Shown: positions 7,406 through 15,861, counted from the first letter of the stretch. The stretch is DNA of 62,384 nucleotides from an uncultured Paracoccaceae bacterium (GCA_938049225.1 CALICM010000008.1:1-62384); one strand, 5' to 3'. Numbers and translations: made by a program. The notes: generated from the letters alone by a model not told the origin.

Positions 7406-8908
7406 ATGACGGCCGTGATCGAGACAGATGCACTAACCAAAGTGTACGGAAATGTCGTGGCGCTCGACGCATTTAGCCACCGGTTCGAGCGGTCGCGCAT
7501 TCACGCGCTGATGGGCAAGAACGGGTCTGGAAAATCCACGCTCGTTAAAATGCTTAGCGGTGTTGTCCAACCCAGCCGCGGGTCGATGTCGCTTGGCGGA
7601 AGATCCGCAGTCTTTAAAACACCCCGAGACGCCTTTGACGCCAATATTGTCACCGTGCACCAGGAACTCAGCCTGGTGCCGGAACTTTCGGTGGCCGAGA
7701 ACATCTTTCTGGGACGTATGCCGAGAACGACAACGCTCGGGGTGCCTCGGATCCATTGGAAGGCGGCGCAGACGGCCACACGTGCGCTGCTCGACACCAT
7801 GGGCCTGGATATCAGTCCGACCACGCGCGTCGCAGACCTAAGCGTCGGGCAGCAACAGGTTGTCGAGATCGCCAAGGCCATGTCCTTTGATCCCGCGCTG
7901 CTGTTGCTGGACGAGCCCACCTCGGCGTTGGCCTCGAAAGAGGTCGACATGCTGTTCGATCTTCTGCGGCGGCTAAAAGATCGCGGCGTGACGATGATGT
8001 ACATCTCGCACCGGATGAGCGAACTGGCCGAGATCGCCGATACCGTGACCGTTCTGCGCGATGGTCATCATATCGGGTCGGTCGAGATGGCCCAGTCATC
8101 GAACGAAGACATCATCGATATGATGTTCGGCGACATCGCCCGGGCCAAACGCCCAGGGCGAAAGACATCCATCGACGCTGAAACACCGATCCTCTCGGTT
8201 AGGAACCTGACCCGTGCACATGCGTTCGACGACATAAGCTTTGACCTAAAGCGAGGGGAGGTCCTTGGCATTGCTGGCATGTTGGGTGCAGGGCGCACCG
8301 AAGTACTGCGCGCCATTTTTGGTGCCGATCCCTACGACTCGGGCGAGGTCATTATCGACGGTGAAAAAGCCGATACCGCCAATCCAAGGGCGATGACGGC
8401 CCTGGGCCTGGGTTACACGCCCGAGAACCGGAAGGAAGTCGGGCTGGTTCAAGCGCATTCGGTCCACAGCAATCTGTCGATTGCGAACCTACCTCAGATC
8501 GCGCCAAAGGGACTGATCAACAAACGCGCCGAAAAACCAGGCGTTCAGCGTCAGATCGAGCAATTGCACATCAAGGTCGACCATGCAGACGATCCGGTAT
8601 CGTCCCTTTCGGGTGGCAACCAGCAAAAGGTCGTGATTGGAAAGTGGCTGAACACCGACCCCAAGATCCTGTTCTTCGACGAACCCAGCCGCGGCGTTGA
8701 CGTGCACGCCAAGCAGCAGATCTTTCAGATCATTTGGGAGCAGGCCGAACGCGGCCTCAGCTCGATCTTCGTCTCGACCGAATTGGAAGAGCTATTAGAG
8801 GTCTGCGACCGGATCCTGGTCATGAAAGAGGGGCGGCTGATCGGCGAACTTGACCCGGCCGAGACCACATTGACCCAGCTTTATAGCGCCTGCATGGGGG
8901 AACTTTGA
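7406..8908 (+). CDS. sugar ABC transporter ATP-binding protein (RbsA type, two ATPase domains)
   Basis: This 500-residue protein has two fused ATPase domains, as in RbsA/XylG. The N-terminal domain has Walker A GKNGSGKST (37-45), signature LSVGQQQ (145-151) and Walker B LLLLDEP (165-171). The C-terminal domain has the degenerate Walker A GMLGAGRTE usual for this class, signature LSGGNQQK and Walker B ILFFDEPSRGVD. It energises import with the permease encoded next. The two genes overlap at TGATG, indicating coupled translation. ATG at 7406 follows an AAGAGAG ribosome site, just after the terminator-like hairpin. Confidence 0.95.
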   Translation: MTAVIETDALTKVYGNVVALDAFSHRFERSRIHALMGKNGSGKSTLVKMLSGVVQPSRGSMSLGGRSAVFKTPRDAFDANIVTVHQELSLVPELSVAENIFLGRMPRTTTLGVPRIHWKAAQTATRALLDTMGLDISPTTRVADLSVGQQQVVEIAKAMSFDPALLLLDEPTSALASKEVDMLFDLLRRLKDRGVTMMYISHRMSELAEIADTVTVLRDGHHIGSVEMAQSSNEDIIDMMFGDIARAKRPGRKTSIDAETPILSVRNLTRAHAFDDISFDLKRGEVLGIAGMLGAGRTEVLRAIFGADPYDSGEVIIDGEKADTANPRAMTALGLGYTPENRKEVGLVQAHSVHSNLSIANLPQIAPKGLINKRAEKPGVQRQIEQLHIKVDHADDPVSSLSGGNQQKVVIGKWLNTDPKILFFDEPSRGVDVHAKQQIFQIIWEQAERGLSSIFVSTELEELLEVCDRILVMKEGRLIGELDPAETTLTQLYSACMGEL

Positions 8909-9864
8909 TGTTGTTGCGGGTGTTTCGCCGCTATCCGATGGAGATTATTCTGGTCGGAATGTACATCTTCCTGGTCTTTTCTGCGCCCGGCTTTGCCACG
9001 GTCGATAACCAGCTGAATGTATTACGCAATGTGACCATGCAGGGCATCATCGCCTTTGGCATGACCATGATCATCATATCGGGCGAGATAGACCTGTCCA
9101 TTGGCTCGGGCGTTGCGTTCTCGGGCTGTGTGACCGCTTGGGTCACGCGCGAACTCAGCCCGATGCTTGGCCCCTATCCAGCCATCGCCTTGGGCGCAGT
9201 TGCGGCCATGACCTTGCTGTTTTTCATTGGCGTCATGACGGGTAAGCTGCGGCAACATTTCAACATGCCCTCCTTCATCACAACGCTGGGGCTGCTGACG
9301 GTGCTTTCGGGCGCGGCCAACCTGATCACCGGCGGTTTTCCGATCACCAGTTTCCCGTATGAGTTCAACTTTCTGGGCTCGGGCTTTCTGTTTGGCATTC
9401 CGTTCCCGGTCTACATCTTCGTGGCGGTGTTCGGGATCGTCTACTTCCTGATGAATTTCACCAGCTTTGGCCGCGCAATCTATGCCGTTGGCGGTAATCT
9501 GGAGGCTGCGCGACTGTCCGGCATCGACGTCTGGAGGACCAAGACCCTGGCGCTGGGGATCACCGGGATCTTTACCGCCATCGCCGGAGTTCTGATCGCC
9601 TCGCAAATCCTGTCGGGTAGCGCCAGCGCCGCGCGGGGCTGGGAGTTGGATGTGATCTCGGCCGTGATTATCGGCGGAACCAGTTTGTTCGGCGGCAAGG
9701 GTGCTGTGCGGGGCACTTTGATCGGGGTTCTTTTTCTGGGTGTTATTGTGAACGGCATGACGCTTTTGAACGTCAGTGAATATTGGCAGCTGGTCGTGCG
9801 GGGTATGCTGATTATCGCAGCGGTCCTGATGAACCATGCGCTGGATCGGCAAACGCAGAAATAG
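8908..9864 (+). CDS. sugar ABC transporter permease (RbsC type)
   Basis: This 318-residue polytopic inner-membrane protein of the BPD_transp_2 family has about eight to ten hydrophobic segments. It carries typical RbsC-like motifs: GMTMIIISGEIDLSIG near residues 50-65 and the cytoplasmic loop AVGGNLEAARLSGIDV near 192-207 that contacts the ATPase. I chose ATG at 8908, which overlaps the ATPase stop by one base (TGATG). An upstream TTG at 8905 is less likely. Only one permease gene is present, so the channel is probably a homodimer. The lactonase gene follows nine bases downstream. Confidence 0.93.
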   Translation: MLLRVFRRYPMEIILVGMYIFLVFSAPGFATVDNQLNVLRNVTMQGIIAFGMTMIIISGEIDLSIGSGVAFSGCVTAWVTRELSPMLGPYPAIALGAVAAMTLLFFIGVMTGKLRQHFNMPSFITTLGLLTVLSGAANLITGGFPITSFPYEFNFLGSGFLFGIPFPVYIFVAVFGIVYFLMNFTSFGRAIYAVGGNLEAARLSGIDVWRTKTLALGITGIFTAIAGVLIASQILSGSASAARGWELDVISAVIIGGTSLFGGKGAVRGTLIGVLFLGVIVNGMTLLNVSEYWQLVVRGMLIIAAVLMNHALDRQTQK

Positions 9865-9873
9865 GGGCGGGGT

Positions 9874-10776
9874 ATGGCTGAATTCCCCATTCGCTGCATC
9901 GCGCCGACCGGCGATATCTGCGGCGAAGCCGCGACATGGTCCAGCGACGAGAACCGCGTTTATTGGGTCGACATCAATCGGTTCTTGGTCCATTGGATGG
10001 ACCTGTCTAATGGTGCCGTCAAAAGCCATTTGTTCGGCGAACCAGTTGTCGCGCTGTCGCTGACGGATGTGGGGGGCACGCTGCTTGTCGCGCTTGGCTC
10101 AAAACTGACCTTACTGACAATTGCCACTGATCGGCGCGAAGACATGGGCGCCGCCTTGCCCGGCTGGCCCGACACACGGTTCAACGACGGGCGAACGGAT
10201 CCACTGGGCGCGTTCTGGATCGGTTCGATGGGCAACAATGTGGGCCCGAATGGCGAAAACCTTAGCATCACAGACGGTGCGGGGCGGCTTTTCCGCTATC
10301 GCTCAGGCGGCAGGTTGGAAGAATTCGAGGCGGGCATCGGCATACCGAACACCCTGTGCTGGTCGCCAGATGGGGGGACATTCTACTTCGGCGATACGCT
10401 CAGGAATGAGGTCCGGGCCTATCCCTTTGATAAGGCGACGGGGAATATCGGCGCAGGCGCGCCACATTTCACTGGGTTTGACCGGGGCCTGCCCGATGGA
10501 TCGACCATCGATGAAGAAGGCTACCTGTGGAACTGCCGGTTCGGCGGCGGCTGCATTGTCCGTGTGGCACCCGATGGGTCGGTTGACCGGGTCATCGACA
10601 TGCCGGTCAAAAACATTACCACATGTGCCTTCGGCGGGCCCGATCTGTCGACCCTGTTCGTTACCACCGCCAGCGTCGACCGGGCCCAAAGCGACCGCCT
10701 GGCGGGCAGCCTGTTCGCCATTGAGACACCGATCCGAGGGGTGCCGGAAAACCGGTTCCGCACTGAATGGGGGTAA
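9874..10776 (+). CDS. SMP-30/gluconolactonase/LRE family lactonase
   Basis: This 300-residue six-bladed beta-propeller keeps the four metal ligands of the family: E18 (GEAATW), N104 (RFNDGRTD), N159 (PNTLCWSPDG) and D208 (PDGSTIDEEGYLW). The spacing is almost the same as in human SMP-30. These enzymes hydrolyse aldonolactones to aldonic acids with a divalent metal. In this operon it would open the lactone made by a sugar dehydrogenase, perhaps the SDR encoded on the other arm. ATG at 9874 has a GGGGCGGGG-like upstream purine stretch. The RraA-like gene starts at 10779, two bases after this stop. Confidence 0.92.
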   Translation: MAEFPIRCIAPTGDICGEAATWSSDENRVYWVDINRFLVHWMDLSNGAVKSHLFGEPVVALSLTDVGGTLLVALGSKLTLLTIATDRREDMGAALPGWPDTRFNDGRTDPLGAFWIGSMGNNVGPNGENLSITDGAGRLFRYRSGGRLEEFEAGIGIPNTLCWSPDGGTFYFGDTLRNEVRAYPFDKATGNIGAGAPHFTGFDRGLPDGSTIDEEGYLWNCRFGGGCIVRVAPDGSVDRVIDMPVKNITTCAFGGPDLSTLFVTTASVDRAQSDRLAGSLFAIETPIRGVPENRFRTEWG

Positions 10777-10778
10777 GC

Positions 10779-11435
10779 ATGACAAACCTGACAGAACGGC
10801 TGAGCAAGTGCTATTCCGGTGCCGTCTATGACGTGATGCGGGCCATGGGGCGTGCCGATTGCGTCTTGCCGCCGAATATCACCGGCCTTGATGCGGAAAC
10901 CCGTGTCGCCGGGCCGATCTATACGTTGCGCGGTGTGGCCTTTGACGCGGACCGCGAGGACGAAAACACGGATCACCTCTTGCCCTGGGTGAAGTTCCTG
11001 GCCGCGGCGCCGTCTGGTCATGTCGTGATCTGTCAACCCAATAGCGACCGTCTGGCCCTGATGGGGGAATTGTCGGCCGAAACCCTAAAACACCGGGGCG
11101 TTCTTGGATATATCGTCGACGGCGGATCGCGGGACAATGCCTTTATCCGCAAGATTGGGTTTCCCGTCTTTTGCAAATTCCGCACGCCGCGCGACATCGT
11201 GGGCAAATGGATCCCAGATGCGATGGGTGAGCCCATTACGATTGGCGACATCCTGATCCGGAGCGGCGACTACGTTCTGGCCGATTTCGATGGCGTGGTC
11301 GTGATCCCAGAGGAACTGATCGAAACGGTATTGGCCAAGGTAGAGCAGGTCGTCCAAGACGAAGACAAGGTTCGTGCAACCATCTTGGCAGGTGTCGACC
11401 CCGTCGAAGCTTATCTAAAATACGGCAAATTCTAA
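10779..11435 (+). CDS. RraA-like family protein, probable metal-dependent aldolase or decarboxylase
   Basis: This 218-residue protein of the RraA/HMG-aldolase family keeps the residues that separate enzymes from the RNase E inhibitor: the DGGSRD motif with R118 and D119 (metal-linked Asp) and GELSAE with E97. Family enzymes cleave 4-hydroxy-4-methyl-2-oxoglutarate or decarboxylate oxaloacetate. Relatives in sugar clusters act on other 2-keto acids. In this operon it is a candidate for the final C-C cleavage. I chose ATG at 10779 because GGGGG lies at the right distance. The ATG at 10767 overlaps the lactonase and lacks a ribosome site. A 32-codon open frame follows. Confidence 0.85.
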   Translation: MTNLTERLSKCYSGAVYDVMRAMGRADCVLPPNITGLDAETRVAGPIYTLRGVAFDADREDENTDHLLPWVKFLAAAPSGHVVICQPNSDRLALMGELSAETLKHRGVLGYIVDGGSRDNAFIRKIGFPVFCKFRTPRDIVGKWIPDAMGEPITIGDILIRSGDYVLADFDGVVVIPEELIETVLAKVEQVVQDEDKVRATILAGVDPVEAYLKYGKF

Positions 11436-11444
11436 GGACGCGCT

Positions 11445-11543
11445 ATGCATGTTGGCTTGAGCAAAGTTGGTGCCAAAGGATCTGCAGCATTCGTCATTCC
11501 CTGCACAAGTCCGCCGGATATCGCTTTATTGCAGAGCCCGTGA
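11445..11543 (+). CDS. short open frame at the end of the sugar operon, possible gene remnant
   Basis: A 32-residue frame starts with ATG at 11445, seven bases after a good AAGGA ribosome site (11434-11438) that overlaps the stop of the RraA-like gene. The peptide (MHVGLSKVGAKGSAAFV...) has no recognisable domain. The strong start context with an early stop suggests the 5' end of a further operon gene that was truncated, or a small peptide. I do not recognise it. Confidence 0.3.
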   Translation: MHVGLSKVGAKGSAAFVIPCTSPPDIALLQSP

Positions 11544-11648
11544 TCGTGAACGTAACAGCGCACAACAACGCACCCCGCCCCTTAACCTGGGCCGTTTAGG
11601 TGTAGAATACGTTCCTGTTTTGAACTGCTGGTTTGTGGGGCATCCCTG

Positions 11649-12212
11649 TCAGGCACGCTCGGCGTATTCCATCGTTTCGGTGTTCACCACGACCTGCTCG
11701 TCCTGGCCGACGAAGGGTGGGATCATGATGCGGACGCCGTTGTCGAGGACCGCCGGTTTAAAGCTGTTGGCGGCCGTCTGCCCCTTCACGGCCGGTTCGG
11801 TCTCGACCACCGTGCAGGTCACTTTTTGTGGGACCGTAGCGCTCAGCGCCTCGGCTTCGTGAAATTCCACCGTGATCGTCATACCATCTTGCAAGAACGG
11901 CCGCCGGTCGCCCAGGATGTCGGCGGGCAGTTCGATCTGCTCGTAAGTGTCGGTGTCCATGAACACCAGCATGCCGTCGTTTTCGTACAGAAACTGCTGG
12001 TCTTTTTGCTCCAGCCGCACCCGCTCGACCTTGTCCGCTGCGCGGAAGCGTTCGTTCAGTTTGGATCCGTTGCGCAGGTTCTTCATCTCGACCTGGGCAA
12101 AAGCCCCGCCTTTGCCCGGTTTGACGTGGGACACTTTCACCGCGACCCACAGCCCATCGTTATGCTCCAGTACATTGCCGGGGCGGATTTCATTGCCGTT
12201 GATCTTGGGCAT
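11649..12212 (-). CDS. efp: elongation factor P
   Basis: This 187-residue protein has the length and three-domain layout of EF-P. The N-terminal KOW-like domain carries the loop KPGKGGAF with K34 at the tip, the residue lysylated by EpmA in many bacteria. Two OB domains follow, with the C-terminal signature [13 protein letters not shown] enters the ribosomal E site and relieves stalling at polyproline. I chose ATG at 12212 (MPKINGNEI) because it is the universal EF-P start. The frame extends upstream without support. It is transcribed alone, downstream of the GH9 gene on the other side of a GC-rich hairpin. Confidence 0.95.
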   Translation of the reverse strand: MPKINGNEIRPGNVLEHNDGLWVAVKVSHVKPGKGGAFAQVEMKNLRNGSKLNERFRAADKVERVRLEQKDQQFLYENDGMLVFMDTDTYEQIELPADILGDRRPFLQDGMTITVEFHEAEALSATVPQKVTCTVVETEPAVKGQTAANSFKPAVLDNGVRIMIPPFVGQDEQVVVNTETMEYAERA

Positions 12213-12295
12213 GGGCGACCTTTGACGTTGTGGAGTTTCTGTTCGCTGCCTAGCGTCTTGGGCCCACGGGGGCAAGGGTTTGGGAGGATTGGGTG

Positions 12296-12324
12296 CCGCG
12301 CGCCCCCGAGAACAGGGCGCGCGG
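12296..12324 (-). terminator. GC-rich hairpin after the GH9 gene
   Basis: CCGCGCGCCC (12296-12305) pairs perfectly with GGGCGCGCGG (12315-12324) around a nine-base loop. It lies just past the stop of the glycoside hydrolase gene on the minus strand. There is no T tract, so it may end or stabilise the transcript rather than act as a classic intrinsic terminator. Confidence 0.4.
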
Positions 12325-12332
12325 CGGTCGGA

Positions 12333-14810
12333 TCAGGAGATCGCTTCAAGCAGTGCAAAGGATGCAAACAGCAACTCCATATGCGAGGCTTTCATCCCGT
12401 GCTCGGTACAGGGCACAACGGCGGACGAGGGCAGAACCCGGGCATAGCGGGCCCAATCGTTCAAATCCGCAGGGTACATCGCGCCTTCGATCTTACCCCG
12501 CTCCCAATGGGTCAGGCCGACACCTGAGATGCCGTAGCAGCTTTGGCCTTTCACGTTGCCATGGTCCTCAAGGTCGGTGTGAACCATGTCTTTGATATGA
12601 TCCCCCCAACCCGCGACGACGGAATAGCCGCTGGGATTGGCGCCCATGGCGAACCACAGGCTTTCGGCGATCAGATCCCTGGCACCCGAAATGGGTGTTC
12701 CGGTTGAAATGTACTGCGCGGCCACCTCCTGTGCAGCCCAACCGGTGCAGGGGCCGAAGCGCTTCCACCCATTCCCCGGGGGGTATTTCCCCGAGATTGT
12801 CGCCCCATCTTGAGCCAAGCGATTGAAGGTGTCGTGGCGCCCGTCCAGCCAGTCGATCACCGCGTCCGCGATATCTGGCGTCGCGCCATTGGCCAGCGCG
12901 TAGTCCAGGCTCTCGTAGCGGACATCGCCCCGACGCACAGGCGTCGTTCCGCTGACGCGTTTGAACGCGTTGTAGCGATCAAAGACTTGCTTCGCCTCGG
13001 CATTGCCGGTCAGGCGAAACAGCACACCCGCAGCGCCCACCCGGGCCCGGACAACGGTCCCAGTGTCCAGATAGCGTTGCGTTAGGTTCGCGTTGGCCCA
13101 GGTCCAGGCAAGTTCCGCCTCGGCCGTGAGTTTCGCGGCCAGTGCGGGGTCTGGGCACACCAGTGCCAGTTTGCCAACCCCTTTGACGAACAGAAGGGCG
13201 GACCAGGGATCGGGTGCATATTCGAAAGCCCGTTGAACCGGGTTCCAGGAACGTGATTCAACGATCCCATCGCTGGAATACTCAACGCCGCCGATCACAG
13301 CCCCGTCGACGCCAAGGGTGCGGCGCCACAGGCTGACGATGTAAAGCGCCTCGTGCAGCAGATCCGGCAGGATGGTGGTGCCATCGCCGCCATCGCCGAT
13401 ATCGGCCGCAGTGCCCGCGTAAACCTTGCCGCTTTCGGGGATTTGGATGTTCACGTTGCGCGCGGACGCGAAGTTTTCCAGCATCAACCCGATCACATAG
13501 ACCATGTCCATATGCTGGATCCGCCGGTCCCAATCGCCCGCGTCATGCATCCCGCCATAGGCCTTGGGGCTGAGTGGGTCACTGGGGCTGAAGGCGGCGC
13601 GCAGCAGTTTGATGCTCTCTTCTTGGGTTTCTCCTTCAAAGGTGAAACCCTCGCTTGTCCCGGCCAAGGTGACGCTGCTTTTGTAAACCACCAGCCCATC
13701 GTTGGGGTGGCCGTTCCTGAAACGGTTGCGCCCATCCAGATTGTTCAAGGCAACGCCCGAGCGTTGATGCGTAACAAAGCGCGCAATGTCACAGGCAAAG
13801 GGTTCGATCCAGTCGTTGGTGATCTCGAAACTGCGTGACTGACCCAGGCCGTCGACCTCAAGTGAATGGGGGCCGGTGGGCGCGCCGGTGAAGTCGATCT
13901 CATAGACATCGGCGCGGTTGTAGTTCTCGGTTTGCCGATGCGGCTGGTCTTTGGGCGCCGACAGGGTGAGGGTCCCGCTCGCCACCTGACCACTGGGGCC
14001 GATCAAACGCCAGGTCGTGCCCTCGGACAGCAGGGTATCGGTGGTAAGGGCTGTTCCGCTGGCATCGACCCCCAGCCATTGTCCGACATAGGCCTTTTGG
14101 GGCCCAACGGCTGCGTAGTGGGAAGGGGCCCGGATGACCGGGTTGCCCGCCGACAGGGTTACGCTTTCGACGCCCCGGCCGGGGATCGAGACATCGACCG
14201 TTCCGCTGTTGGGAAGGGTGCTTGGCATCTGGATATAGACGATGTGCAACCGTTCGTTGATGAAATCCGTGGGGGCCGAACGCCGGGTTTTGGTCGGCAA
14301 GGTGCGCCGCCAGATCTTGGCTGGGGTCTGACCATTGACTTGCCACGTCGCCGGGTTATCGGCCTGGGACAGACCATCGGCACCCATGTCGAACGCGCTG
14401 TTCACGTTTTGCAGAACCGGCCAGGGGCGGAAGGTGACCGGCAGCGAGGTGTTTTGGTCGCCCGAAAAGTTGCCCGCGACCCCGTTCAGCGTGCCCGCCC
14501 CGCCCGCGCGGTCGTTTGGATCGCGCGTGACCTGCGCATCGTCCGAGGGGTGTACGTAAACTTCCGGGGCCACGACGATCTCGCCATCAGGGATTTCCAG
14601 GGCAAAGATCTTGGTCGACAGGGGATAGGCTTTCAGCGCTACATCTGCCGCTGCGGCACTTTGTGTTTCTTCGGCCGCAAGAACAACTTCAGAATATTGT
14701 TCCTGTTTGTCGTCCGTCAGGATTTCGATTGTCTGGCCCTGGTTGCCGATGCGGGCAACGCGCAGACCGTCGTCGACGACACTGCCGTCGGCTTTATAAA
14801 CCACTTTCAT
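12333..14810 (-). CDS. glycoside hydrolase family 9-type protein
   Basis: This 825-residue protein has an Ig-like segment (about 270-335) of the kind that precedes GH9 catalytic domains (CelD_N), then an (alpha/alpha)6-barrel region. The barrel carries GGMHDAGDWDRR near residue 420, which matches the GH9 DAGD motif supplying the catalytic base. The late GANPSGYSVVAGWGDH (about 725-740) matches the GH9 NPxGxSxVxG block. GH9 enzymes are inverting endo- or exo-glucanases. I see no N-terminal signal peptide; the protein starts MKVVYKADGSVVDDG. It is therefore cytoplasmic or exported by a non-Sec route. The N-terminal 250 residues are beta-rich and unassigned. It is a single gene, with ATG at 14810. 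Confidence 0.75.
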   Translation of the reverse strand: MKVVYKADGSVVDDGLRVARIGNQGQTIEILTDDKQEQYSEVVLAAEETQSAAAADVALKAYPLSTKIFALEIPDGEIVVAPEVYVHPSDDAQVTRDPNDRAGGAGTLNGVAGNFSGDQNTSLPVTFRPWPVLQNVNSAFDMGADGLSQADNPATWQVNGQTPAKIWRRTLPTKTRRSAPTDFINERLHIVYIQMPSTLPNSGTVDVSIPGRGVESVTLSAGNPVIRAPSHYAAVGPQKAYVGQWLGVDASGTALTTDTLLSEGTTWRLIGPSGQVASGTLTLSAPKDQPHRQTENYNRADVYEIDFTGAPTGPHSLEVDGLGQSRSFEITNDWIEPFACDIARFVTHQRSGVALNNLDGRNRFRNGHPNDGLVVYKSSVTLAGTSEGFTFEGETQEESIKLLRAAFSPSDPLSPKAYGGMHDAGDWDRRIQHMDMVYVIGLMLENFASARNVNIQIPESGKVYAGTAADIGDGGDGTTILPDLLHEALYIVSLWRRTLGVDGAVIGGVEYSSDGIVESRSWNPVQRAFEYAPDPWSALLFVKGVGKLALVCPDPALAAKLTAEAELAWTWANANLTQRYLDTGTVVRARVGAAGVLFRLTGNAEAKQVFDRYNAFKRVSGTTPVRRGDVRYESLDYALANGATPDIADAVIDWLDGRHDTFNRLAQDGATISGKYPPGNGWKRFGPCTGWAAQEVAAQYISTGTPISGARDLIAESLWFAMGANPSGYSVVAGWGDHIKDMVHTDLEDHGNVKGQSCYGISGVGLTHWERGKIEGAMYPADLNDWARYARVLPSSAVVPCTEHGMKASHMELLFASFALLEAIS

Positions 14811-14982
14811 AATGTGTGATGTCCAAAAAATAAGGTAAAAACGATAATCGCGCTGGGCACCCTGCCAGGGGGGAGTTAATATAGTCGAAATTTTGAATAT
14901 GAGTACGCAGGGTGAACGATGTGTTTACCGCTTTGTGCCTGGCTTCGCGAACGCTGTCGGCAGTCATTGTTCGAAGGGGGGA

Positions 14983-15059
14983 TGGTACCGACACCCCGGC
15001 TCGAACGGGGGACCTCTTGATCCACAATCAAGCGCTCTAACCTACTGAGCTATGTCGGC
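14983..15059 (-). tRNA. tRNA-His (anticodon GTG), lacking G-1
   Basis: On the minus strand the acceptor GCCGACA pairs with TGTCGGT, including a terminal G-T pair. The D arm TAGCTCAG is regular. The anticodon loop TTGTGGA gives GTG. Discriminator A73 and an encoded CCA follow. The base before position 1 is T, not the G-1 that most tRNA-His need. Loss of G-1 together with A73 is a known trait of many alphaproteobacteria with a matching HisRS. It lies alone between the GH9 gene and a small conserved gene. Confidence 0.93.
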
Positions 15060-15186
15060 ACTGTGGCGCTGGGGTTAGCGTTTTGGGGGTCGGATTGCAA
15101 GGGGCGCACGGCGCTCAACTTGAATATTGCCCGCGCGATGGATAGGGGACGACAGCAGAGCAAAGGCATATGAAAGAGGATCGGCG

Positions 15187-15378
15187 ATGAGCATCAACTC
15201 GGAAAACGACACTGGCGCGAACCTGCAGATCGGGCCGACGGATCGGGGGATGGTACGGCTTTATGTGTCGGGTGACGACGTGGACCTGCCGCTGGATTTC
15301 GACCCTGACGAGGCCGAGGAAATCGCGGAAGAACTGCGCGCCGCCGCAGCCCAAGCCCGCCGGGTCAAACCACGCTGA
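15187..15378 (+). CDS. small conserved protein, DUF6324-like
   Basis: This 63-residue acidic cytoplasmic protein is NLQIGPTDRGMVRLYV followed by an Asp/Glu-rich segment DFDPDEAEEIAEELRAA and a basic end. It matches my memory of the DUF6324 family found in Rhodobacterales. The function is unknown. ATG at 15187 follows a GAGGAT purine stretch. Its 3' end overlaps the convergent mmcB gene by 14 bases. Confidence 0.7.
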   Translation: MSINSENDTGANLQIGPTDRGMVRLYVSGDDVDLPLDFDPDEAEEIAEELRAAAAQARRVKPR

Positions 15379-15823
15379 CGGGGGGCAATGTGCCAAGGGC
15401 GCGCTGCAACCGGTCGGCACTGGTGCGGGCCAGCTTAAGGGTCATCGCTTTACGGCGGGCTGCGGCCAGGCGGGCCTCGGGTGCCATGCGCAGGATCGCC
15501 GCATCATAGGCATCCGCCAGGATAAGGCCGGTTTCGGGCGGCAGCAGCTCTTGCGGAAAGGCTGCGTCCACGGCCCAGAAAAAACGATCGCACCAGGGTA
15601 AATAGCCCTGCCATTTGCGGTCCGCGTTAAAATCCGCACGGCAGGATTTGCATTCGACCACCCAAATATCGCCTTTCGGTCCCAGGCCGACGACATCGAC
15701 GCGCAGGCCGCGCGCGGGCACGAACTCGAACAGACATGAAAAGCCCAAAGCGGTCAGATGGCGGGCGACGCCACGGGCCAATAGCTGGCCGGGTTGCGGG
15801 ATTGGGTCCTGAGCGGGCATCAT
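15365..15823 (-). CDS. mmcB: MmcB family DNA repair protein
   Basis: This protein of about 152 residues shows a PD-(D/E)XK-like nuclease core: LRVDVVGL, then GDIWVVECKS, with the expected Asp, Glu and Lys order. It matches the MmcB family, which in Caulobacter is an SOS gene needed for mitomycin C resistance. A LexA-type box GAACATTCCGCGAAC (15834-15848) lies directly upstream. An open frame reaches ATG at 15850 but runs through that box, so I place the start at the ATG-ATG pair at 15823/15820. No clear ribosome site precedes either, so the mRNA may be nearly leaderless. It is convergent with the small DUF6324-like gene. Confidence 0.8.
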   Translation of the reverse strand: MMPAQDPIPQPGQLLARGVARHLTALGFSCLFEFVPARGLRVDVVGLGPKGDIWVVECKSCRADFNADRKWQGYLPWCDRFFWAVDAAFPQELLPPETGLILADAYDAAILRMAPEARLAAARRKAMTLKLARTSADRLQRALGTLPPVSVV

Positions 15824-15833
15824 AGCGGAATAT

Positions 15834-15848
15834 GAACATTCCGCGAAC
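15834..15848 (-). promoter_or_regulatory. LexA (SOS) box of alphaproteobacterial type
   Basis: GAACATTCCGCGAAC is a perfect GAAC-N7-GAAC direct repeat, read as GTTC-N7-GTTC on the minus strand. This is the known alphaproteobacterial LexA operator. It sits 11 bases upstream of the proposed mmcB start, a DNA-repair gene expected to be SOS controlled. Confidence 0.85.
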
Positions 15849-15861
15849 ATAGCGTCAAGTG

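Noticed and set aside
9022-10029. 335-codon minus-strand frame across permease and lactonase
   Set aside because: Both plus-strand genes have conserved motifs. The minus frame is His/Arg-rich antisense composition.
11467-11862. 131-codon plus-strand frame over the efp region
   Set aside because: It is a shadow of efp on the opposite strand, with no domain or ribosome site.
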